Source of the DNA: JALWSI01 sp964569095 [NCBI: uncultured Aquificales bacterium] | GTDB lineage: Bacteria; Thermosulfidibacterota; Thermosulfidibacteria; Thermosulfidibacterales | Direction of reading: 5' to 3' | DNA length: 5,245 bases | Assembly: GCA_964569095.1 (NCBI GenBank) | Contig: CAZMTB010000220.1 | Coordinates: forward strand, 1-5,245 | Shown here: in pieces, positions 1-5,245 of the stretch | Numbering within the stretch: position 1 is the stretch's first letter | Layout: the number at the start of each line of letters is the position of its first letter | Notes under the pieces: model-generated | The model's database searches: none | The model's input: the letters and a program-made list of their open reading frames with translations, nothing else | What the model was told of the DNA's origin: nothing | Position numbers and translations under genes: made by a program

Positions 1-730
1 AGTCGATCTTGAACGGCAGGAACTCCCTCTGCAGGTCCTTGAGCACGAGGGTGGACTCCCTGGGGGTGTCGGTGAGAAAGACCCCCCGTTCCACCTTCTC
101 GCAGATCTCCTTGGCCAACTTCATGGCCCGAAGCAGGGGAGACGCGGGCAGCACCCCCGTCACGTTCCTGTCGGGATGCTGGGGAGAGTCAAGGATAAAC
201 CCCAACTCCTGGGGGGTGCTGTGCATGCCGAAGACCACGAAGGCGGTTGGGGTGTCCAGCAAGGGTTTCACCACCTTGAGGGCCGTGATTTCTCCCGAGG
301 CGATCACCACTGCCGGCTGCCAGGTGGCGATCAGCTCTCTGATCCTTGCTGCTGTGGCGTTGGTGGCGTTCTCGTCTCCCACCAGGTAGGCCTGCTTGAA
401 TACCACCGGGAAGTTTTTCAGTGCCCTCTCTATTCCCTTCTGGCTCTCCACCACCCACCGGTTCTCCCTGGGCATGTCGAAAATCACCAGCACCCGGTAG
501 GGACGGGAGAAACGGTAGGGAGACGGCGGCGGGGGCTCGGGCTCTTCCGCCGTCTCTGAGGGGCAGCTGCTCTCTCCTTGAGCCGGTGTGGTCTCCACCC
601 GCTTGGGGGGCTTGGGCCCCGCCGGCTCGGGGATGATCACCGTCTCCCCCAGTGCAATGGAGGATACGAGCAAGAGGACCGCCACCAGCAGGGGCAGCGG
701 TCCTCTCTTTTGGCTGGGTGACTTTCTCAA
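1..730 (-). CDS. Exported ABC-type substrate-binding-like protein (PF04392-like), 3' partial
   Basis: The frame is open from TTG at 730-728 to the left edge: 243 codons, no stop. TTG is chosen because a TGA lies four codons upstream (the gdh stop, same frame), a purine-rich ribosome-binding site precedes it, and it places a signal peptide at the N terminus; the first in-frame ATG is codon 86, far inside the domain. Residues 1-26 are a signal peptide: basic R2, K3, K8, R9, a hydrophobic run at 12-23, and probable cleavage after SIA (24-26). Residues 29-78 form a linker rich in Pro and Glu (EPEPPPPSPY at 63-72). From 79 a periplasmic-binding fold begins: RVLVIFDM (79-86), an Ala-rich helix (A122-I134), PAVVIASGEITALKVV (139-154), TPTAFVVFG (160-168) and DRNVTGV (187-193). 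The last resembles the NVTGV motif of PF04392 binding proteins. Such proteins deliver a ligand to an ABC transporter or act as extracellular sensor modules; the missing C terminus would decide. C56 is not in a lipobox, so a lipoprotein is unlikely. The gene is certain enough; the family is moderately sure and the ligand unknown. Confidence 0.78.
   Translation of the reverse strand, partial: MRKSPSQKRGPLPLLVAVLLLVSSIALGETVIIPEPAGPKPPKRVETTPAQGESSCPSETAEEPEPPPPSPYRFSRPYRVLVIFDMPRENRWVVESQKGIERALKNFPVVFKQAYLVGDENATNATAARIRELIATWQPAVVIASGEITALKVVKPLLDTPTAFVVFGMHSTPQELGFILDSPQHPDRNVTGVLPASPLLRAMKLAKEICEKVERGVFLTDTPRESTLVLKDLQREFLPFKID
653..730 (-). other. Signal peptide of the binding-like protein
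   Basis: Codons 1-26 of the partial downstream gene have the three classical parts: a positive n-region (R2, K3, K8, R9), a hydrophobic core (LPLLVAVLLLV, 12-22) and a small-residue cleavage site, Ser-Ile-Ala at 24-26, followed by LGE. No cysteine follows the core, so signal peptidase I rather than lipoprotein processing is expected. The segment supports both the TTG start and an extracytoplasmic location. Cleavage after G28 is a less likely alternative. Confidence 0.8.
673..706 (-). repeat. Perfect 10-bp inverted repeat, possible mRNA hairpin in the signal-peptide codons
   Basis: AGAGGACCGC (673-682) is matched exactly by GCGGTCCTCT (697-706), with a 14-base loop between. Seven of the ten pairs are G-C. 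In the minus-strand mRNA the stem begins 24 bases after the first base of the TTG start and spans codons 9-19 of the exported protein. No T run follows it in the minus direction, so it is not a standard intrinsic terminator for this operon. In the plus direction it is followed by CTTTT, only a weak terminator-like tail. It may affect translation or mRNA stability near the start, or be chance in GC-rich coding sequence. Confidence 0.55.
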
Positions 731-741
731 CCTCTTCTTCC
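731..741 (-). promoter_or_regulatory. Purine-rich ribosome-binding site before the TTG start
   Basis: On the coding strand the gap between the gdh stop and the TTG start reads GGAAGAAGAGG. The GGAAG part sits six bases from the start, a workable Shine-Dalgarno distance; the later AAGAGG directly abuts TTG and is too close. The closeness to the gdh stop suggests that ribosomes ending gdh may reinitiate here (inferred translational coupling). This site decides the non-ATG start. Confidence 0.6.
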
Positions 742-742
742 G

Positions 743-3700
743 TCAGTCTTGCAGGGCGTCCTGGAGACGCCTCAGCACCACGCTCCACACCGCCAGTCCC
801 GTGGCGTGTCGCCTCTTCACGCTGTCTGCAACCTCTGCCAGGTAGGTGTAGAGCACGGGGTTCTTCTCCCTGTGGGACTTCCACATGGCCTTGATGCTCC
901 CCTTCTCCTGGTAGCACTGGTAGAGCTGGGAGGCCATGGTGCGCTTGATGTCCCACAGGTCCTTTTCGAGCAGGGCGTAGGCCTGATGCTCCCACAGGCT
1001 CGCCTTGGGATCCTCCTTCAGGGCATCTTGGACCACGAAGAACTGGAACCGCTCCATCATCTCGGTGTAGATCACTGCCAGCTCCTTCACCTTGGTGGTC
1101 TCGAGGGCCTCGGCGAGGGTGATCACGTCCATGAAGTTCACCACGTAGCTACCCGCCGCCAGCAGGGATGCGCTCTTCTTGGAGATGCCGTGCTTCTCCA
1201 GCCTGGCTATCTCTGCCTGGTATCCCTGGAGGGCGGTGGGGGTGAGTATTGAGGGCAGGTTTTCAACCAGCTTGTAGACCAGCTTGTTGTACTTGGAGAT
1301 AACCTCTTTCAGGGGCATCCAGTCTCCGCCAAACAGCAGGGCCCACCTCACCAGACCTCCCACCAGGTCGTCCAGGGCGATGAGGGCCTGGTACTGCACC
1401 GAGGCAGGCACCTTGAAGTCGAGGGAGTATACCTCTTCCCGTATCTCCTGGGCGTTCAAGATGCCGTCCATCACCATGTAGGCGGCGGCCACCTCTCCCA
1501 CCGAGGCACCCATCTCGGACTGTAGCGAGACGAAGAAAGACTGACCTGCCTGATTCACGACGCTGTTGGTGATCATGGTGATGAGGATCTCGCGCCTCAA
1601 GAGGTGCTTCTCTATCGCCTCCCTGAACCTCTCTTGCACCGACTTGGGGAAGTAGGAGGCGAGCAGGTCGTCCAGGTAGGGGGCGTCGATGAACTGGCAC
1701 TCTTCCAGCTCCTTCTTCACCCAGCGCTTCACGTGGCCAAGTAGCAGGGCGAGCTCGGGCTTGAACAGCCCCTCTCCCGCCTTCTTGCGGGCCGCCAGCT
1801 CGGTGTGGCTGGGAACCACCGTCTCTGCGGGATCGAAGAGCTGCTCCCTCACCAGGAGGTCCACGGTGGTCCCGAAGGGAGATACGTCTTTCTTCGAGCG
1901 TATGGCGTCGAGGCTCACCGCGAGGCTCTGCTCGTAGTTGTGGCGCAGCACGTGGTCTACCACCTCGGGGGTTAGGGCCTCGAGGAGCTCGTTTCTCTCG
2001 TCCCTGGACATGGTTCCTTTTTTGAGCATGTCCTGGAAGAGGATCTTCAGATTCACCTCGTGGTCAGACATGTCGACGCCTGCGGAGTTGTCCAGGGCGT
2101 CGGTGTAGATGGCGCCCCCGTGCAGGGCGTACTCCACCCTGGCCTTCTGCGTGAAGCCCAGGTTTCCTCCCTCGCCCACAACCTTGCACCTTAGCTGGTT
2201 GGCGTCCACCCTCACGCTGTCGTTGGCGTGGTCGCCCACCTCCTGGTGCGTCTCGGAGGATGCCTTCACGTAGGTGCCGATGCCTCCGTTCCAGAGCAGG
2301 TCAACGGGGGCCTTCAGAAGCATCTTTATCACCTCTTCTCCGCTGGCCTCGGTCTTGGTGGTGTCCAGCACCTTCTGCATCTGGGGAGAGATGGGTACCG
2401 ACTTGGCCTGGCGCGAGAAGACGCCCCCTCCCTCGCTGATCAGCTCCTTGTTGTAGTGGTCCCATCCCTTGCCGGCCTTGAAGAGGCGTTCCCTCTCCTT
2501 CCAGGAGGTTAGGGGATCGGGGTGGGGGTCCAGGAAGATGTGGATGTGGTTGAACGCCCCCACCAGCTTGATGCTCTGGCTGAGCAGCATTCCGTTGCCG
2601 AAGACGTCTCCCCCCATGTCCCCTATTCCAACCACGGTCACGTTGTCGCGGTTGGGATCTATTCCCATCTCCATGAAGTGGCGGCGGGTGTTCACCCATG
2701 CCCCCTTGGCGGTTATGCCCAGCTTCTTGTGGTCGTATCCCGCCGAGCCTCCCGATGCGAAGGCGTCGTCAAGCCAGAAGCCGTAGGACTGGGAGATGGC
2801 GTTGGCGGTGTCCGACAGGTGGGCGGTTCCCTTGTCTGCCGCCACCACCAGGTAGGGATCGTATCCGTCGTAGCACACCACCTCGTCGGGGTGTACGGGT
2901 TTGCCGTCGATCACGTTGTCGGTGATGTCCAGCATGCCGCTCATGAGCACCGTGTACTTCTCGGTGACAAGCCGGTTGGTCTCTTCCCGATCTCTTCCTC
3001 TCACCTTGATGATGAATCCGCCCTTGGAGCCCGTTGGGATGATGATGGCGTTCTTCACCATCTGGGTCTTCATCAGGCCCAGTATCTCCGTGCGGAAGTC
3101 GTCGGGACGGTCGCTCCAGCGGATGCCGCCGCGGGCCACCTTTCCTCCCCTGAGGTGGACGCCTTCCATCCCAACCTCGTGAACGTAGATCTCGAACATG
3201 GGTCGGGGCAGGGGCATCTCAAGTATGCTCTTGCAGTCTATCTTGATGGAGATGTAGTGGTGCGACCGGGAGCTCTTGTAGAAGTTGGTACGCAGGGTGG
3301 ACTCCACCATGTTGAAGAAGAGCCTGAATATCTTGTCCGATGTCAGGTCCTGCACCCTGTCGAGCTGCTTCGAGAAGTTCTCCTTTATCTCTTTCAGTAG
3401 CCCCTTCTGCCTCTCCTCTATGCTCTCCTCCCTCTGGGGGTTGAACTTGGCGTCGAAGTAGTCCCAGATGGTGGTGGTTATTTCTGGATACTCCAGGAAG
3501 GCGTTGTAGATGGAGGTGCGGGTGTAGGAGGGGGCTATCTGCCTAAGGTAGTTCCGGTAGGTTCTTAGCAGGTCCACCACCTCCCAGGGGAGGGCGGCCT
3601 TCACCACGAGTTGGTTGAGTGGATCGCTCTCAACCTTGCCCGTGATGGCGGCTATCAGGGCCTCTGCAAGGGGCACCTCCTGGGGCAGCGGTTCGCCGTT

Positions 3701-5245
3701 GGCCTGCAGCACCCTGAAGGCGTGCAGGTAGACCTTCTGGCCACCCTGAAGCCTCATCTCGATGGAGATCTCGTCCAGCACCTGGAGGAAGAGGTGGCCC
3801 AGAATGGGCACCGTCTTGCTTAAGATGAGGGCCTGGGGACTGAAGATGGTGATGTGTGAGTAGCCCTCATCGTCCTCGCTGATGTTCACCTGGAGCTCTC
3901 CCGTCTGGAGCAGCCTCTCTACCATCAGCAGGTCCTCGTAGGCCTTCTGGGGGGTGAAGAGAGAACGGTACTCCTCGTTGAAGGCCGTCTTGTAGCGTCC
4001 AAACAGCTCTGAAGCCTTCTTGTTTCCCACCTCGCGCTGCAGGATGCGCTGCAGCCTGTCCTCCCAGGTGGTGGAGAGTTCCCGCACCTTTGCCTCTATC
4101 TCTTCGGTGGAGGCCCCTGCTCCTTCAACTGGCGTGGAGACGAAGTAGTGGATGAATGCCTTTTCGCCCTCTAAAGAGGAGAAGGTGCTGTAGGTGTAGG
4201 TGGCCTCGTAGGCCTCCTTCAAGAACTCCTCTATCTCCTCCTCCAGGGTGGCGCTGTACCTCTCCTGTGGGATAACCACGAGAATGGAGTGGATACCCTT
4301 TCCACCCTCCACGGTGAAGACCTTGGGTTCAAACTCCTTGCCGAGTCCCAGCACCCCCTCGAAGACCCGGGTCAGGTGGTCGATGTCGTAGAGGAACAAC
4401 GCCTCTACGGGTATGGTGTTGAATATGCCCACCGCCTCCCTGTAGCTGTGGGTTCCCGGTGTGAGCTCCAGCTTCTGGGCCACTGCCTGGAGCTTTCTCC
4501 TCACCATGGGCACCTCCGTGCCCTTCTCCAGCACAGCAGACTTGGTGAGCAGGCCCACGAACACGTACCAGCCCTTGCTCTCCCCCTTCTCGTCCGGTGC
4601 CATCTGCACCGCCAGGAGGTCCACCTTTCCAGCCCTGTGGATGGTGGACTCGGCGTCTAACTTGGAGGCGACGGCCAGCTCTTTTTCGCTCTTGCCCAGG
4701 AGATCCAGCACTTCGTCGGGGCTGAAGCTATCGCTAAAGTCCTGGTGCTCCTTGCGACACACCCCAAGCCCGGTCTCCCACTTGAGGCCAAGGCCCTTCT
4801 TCTTTCTCTCCACCTCGATGCTGCCCAGAAAGACGAACTTGTCTGCCAGGGCCCACTCCAGGAGGGCGACGATCTCCTCCACCTCCTCCATGGAGACGAA
4901 TCCCGCCTCGCCCCTGAACTCCAGGTCGCTGATGGCGATTCTCATCAGCCTCTTCATCCGGGAGAAGTCGTGCACCACATCCCGGGTGATGGAGAGTATC
5001 TTCTGGATGTCTTTGGCTAAGGCCTGGCAGTCTTCGCTGCAGAGCGACTCTTCCACCAGGGTGAGGTTGATCGATTCGGCCACTCCTTCCTCTCCTATGC
5101 CCTTAAGCTTTCCCTTCTCCCTGATGGCCTTCAGTATGGGATGAAGAACGAACCTGAACCTATGGCCCTTCTTCTTCAAGTAAAGGGTGATGGTGTCTAC
5201 GATGAAGACCTGGTCCTCCAAGCAGCTCATCACCAGGGTGGTGTC
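743..5245 (-). CDS. gdh: NAD-dependent glutamate dehydrogenase, large ~180 kDa class (5' partial)
   Basis: Cytoplasmic enzyme converting L-glutamate, water and NAD+ to 2-oxoglutarate, ammonium and NADH; the class is mainly catabolic. The frame is open from the right edge to a TGA at 745-743, giving 1500 residues. Numbering below counts the GTG at 5233 as residue 1, but this is probably internal: the segment EDQVFIVDTI (6-15) matches the family's PFLVDS region, which normally lies some 70-100 residues into the protein. Regulatory N-terminal part with ACT-like segments: ALADKFVFLG (128-137), PVEALFLYD (275-283), IPQERYSATL (321-330). Catalytic domain: RGGIRWSDRPDDFRTE (701-716), candidate glutamate-site lysines K722, K727 and K737 (the last in GSKGGF), and D800 in VVAADKGTAHLSD. 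NAD-binding Rossmann motif GIGDMG (869-874), with D902 at the end of the second strand. Also WNGGIGTYVKASSETH (981-996), VVGEGGNLG (1018-1026) and NSAGVDMSDHEVN (1049-1061; S1050 is a likely substrate contact). The C-terminal helical part carries TNSVVNQAGQSFF (1222-1234). No frameshift or missing key motif seen. Family assignment is very secure; the start is not in the window. Confidence 0.97.
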   Translation of the reverse strand, partial: DTTLVMSCLEDQVFIVDTITLYLKKKGHRFRFVLHPILKAIREKGKLKGIGEEGVAESINLTLVEESLCSEDCQALAKDIQKILSITRDVVHDFSRMKRLMRIAISDLEFRGEAGFVSMEEVEEIVALLEWALADKFVFLGSIEVERKKKGLGLKWETGLGVCRKEHQDFSDSFSPDEVLDLLGKSEKELAVASKLDAESTIHRAGKVDLLAVQMAPDEKGESKGWYVFVGLLTKSAVLEKGTEVPMVRRKLQAVAQKLELTPGTHSYREAVGIFNTIPVEALFLYDIDHLTRVFEGVLGLGKEFEPKVFTVEGGKGIHSILVVIPQERYSATLEEEIEEFLKEAYEATYTYSTFSSLEGEKAFIHYFVSTPVEGAGASTEEIEAKVRELSTTWEDRLQRILQREVGNKKASELFGRYKTAFNEEYRSLFTPQKAYEDLLMVERLLQTGELQVNISEDDEGYSHITIFSPQALILSKTVPILGHLFLQVLDEISIEMRLQGGQKVYLHAFRVLQANGEPLPQEVPLAEALIAAITGKVESDPLNQLVVKAALPWEVVDLLRTYRNYLRQIAPSYTRTSIYNAFLEYPEITTTIWDYFDAKFNPQREESIEERQKGLLKEIKENFSKQLDRVQDLTSDKIFRLFFNMVESTLRTNFYKSSRSHHYISIKIDCKSILEMPLPRPMFEIYVHEVGMEGVHLRGGKVARGGIRWSDRPDDFRTEILGLMKTQMVKNAIIIPTGSKGGFIIKVRGRDREETNRLVTEKYTVLMSGMLDITDNVIDGKPVHPDEVVCYDGYDPYLVVAADKGTAHLSDTANAISQSYGFWLDDAFASGGSAGYDHKKLGITAKGAWVNTRRHFMEMGIDPNRDNVTVVGIGDMGGDVFGNGMLLSQSIKLVGAFNHIHIFLDPHPDPLTSWKERERLFKAGKGWDHYNKELISEGGGVFSRQAKSVPISPQMQKVLDTTKTEASGEEVIKMLLKAPVDLLWNGGIGTYVKASSETHQEVGDHANDSVRVDANQLRCKVVGEGGNLGFTQKARVEYALHGGAIYTDALDNSAGVDMSDHEVNLKILFQDMLKKGTMSRDERNELLEALTPEVVDHVLRHNYEQSLAVSLDAIRSKKDVSPFGTTVDLLVREQLFDPAETVVPSHTELAARKKAGEGLFKPELALLLGHVKRWVKKELEECQFIDAPYLDDLLASYFPKSVQERFREAIEKHLLRREILITMITNSVVNQAGQSFFVSLQSEMGASVGEVAAAYMVMDGILNAQEIREEVYSLDFKVPASVQYQALIALDDLVGGLVRWALLFGGDWMPLKEVISKYNKLVYKLVENLPSILTPTALQGYQAEIARLEKHGISKKSASLLAAGSYVVNFMDVITLAEALETTKVKELAVIYTEMMERFQFFVVQDALKEDPKASLWEHQAYALLEKDLWDIKRTMASQLYQCYQEKGSIKAMWKSHREKNPVLYTYLAEVADSVKRRHATGLAVWSVVLRRLQDALQD

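Noticed and set aside
673-710. Intrinsic terminator at the 10-bp inverted repeat
   Set aside because: In the transcribed (minus) direction no T run follows the stem, and it sits inside coding sequence. In the plus direction there are only four T's and no gene there that would need a terminator.
728-745. Stop-codon readthrough or TGA recoding joining GDH to the next protein (both are in the same frame)
   Set aside because: A signal peptide starts directly after the stop and a ribosome-binding site lies between. A cytoplasmic enzyme fused to an internal export signal makes no sense, and no selenocysteine-type structure was seen directly after the TGA.
189-995. A 268-codon minus-strand reading frame across the gdh 3' end and the start of the second gene
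   Set aside because: It is shifted relative to both real frames. Its translation is low-complexity (rich in Gly, Arg, Pro, His), shows no domain, and overlaps a strongly conserved GDH C terminus and a clear signal peptide.
2522-3400. A 292-codon plus-strand open frame opposite the GDH catalytic core
   Set aside because: It lies antisense to the most conserved part of gdh. Long antisense frames are common opposite GC-rich genes; its translation is His/Val/Gly-rich with no recognisable motif.
4461-5144. A 227-codon plus-strand open frame opposite the GDH N-terminal region
   Set aside because: Its Ser-rich translation (repeated SS and TS) is what the reverse complement of Glu/Lys-rich codons produces; no domain or convincing start context was seen.

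Overview
The window holds two genes, both on the minus strand, and both run off an edge of the window. About 86% of it (positions 743-5245) is the body of a very large NAD-dependent glutamate dehydrogenase of the ~180 kDa class (the bacterial GDH family, Bac_GDH). Its amino terminus lies beyond position 5245. Twelve bases after its stop codon, a second gene begins with a TTG start at 730 and is still open at position 1. It encodes an exported protein: a clear signal peptide, a proline-rich linker, then a domain resembling the ABC-transporter substrate-binding family PF04392. This second gene is easy to miss, because it has neither an ATG start nor a stop codon inside the window.

Organism: a bacterium with GC-rich DNA (judged by eye, not counted). 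The 180 kDa-class GDH is known from proteobacteria, actinobacteria and several anaerobic lineages. The N-terminal third is diverged from the well-known Pseudomonas and Caulobacter-type proteins, while the catalytic core is strongly conserved. Arginine is often written AGG or AGA (9 of 16 Arg codons in the second gene), a habit common in thermophiles and some Desulfobacterota-like lineages. A Desulfobacterota-type or thermophilic Gram-negative source is a guess only.

Layout, in transcription order (right to left): gdh, 5245 to 743, partial at its 5' end; a 12-base gap carrying a purine-rich ribosome-binding site; the binding-protein gene, 730 to 1, partial at its 3' end. A perfect 10-bp inverted repeat lies inside the signal-peptide codons of the second gene (673-706). 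No stretch of 300 bases lacks a gene, and I see no tRNA, rRNA, insertion sequence, CRISPR array or phage signal. The promoter of the operon must lie beyond the right edge.

Function: the GDH oxidises glutamate to 2-oxoglutarate, ammonium and NADH, feeding amino-acid carbon into the TCA cycle. The tight spacing suggests that the exported protein is made from the same transcript. It could bring in or sense a small molecule linked to amino-acid catabolism, but its ligand cannot be read from this sequence. I did not find a convincing new biological system. The points most worth checking are the unusual binding-protein gene, the hairpin near its start, and its linkage to gdh.
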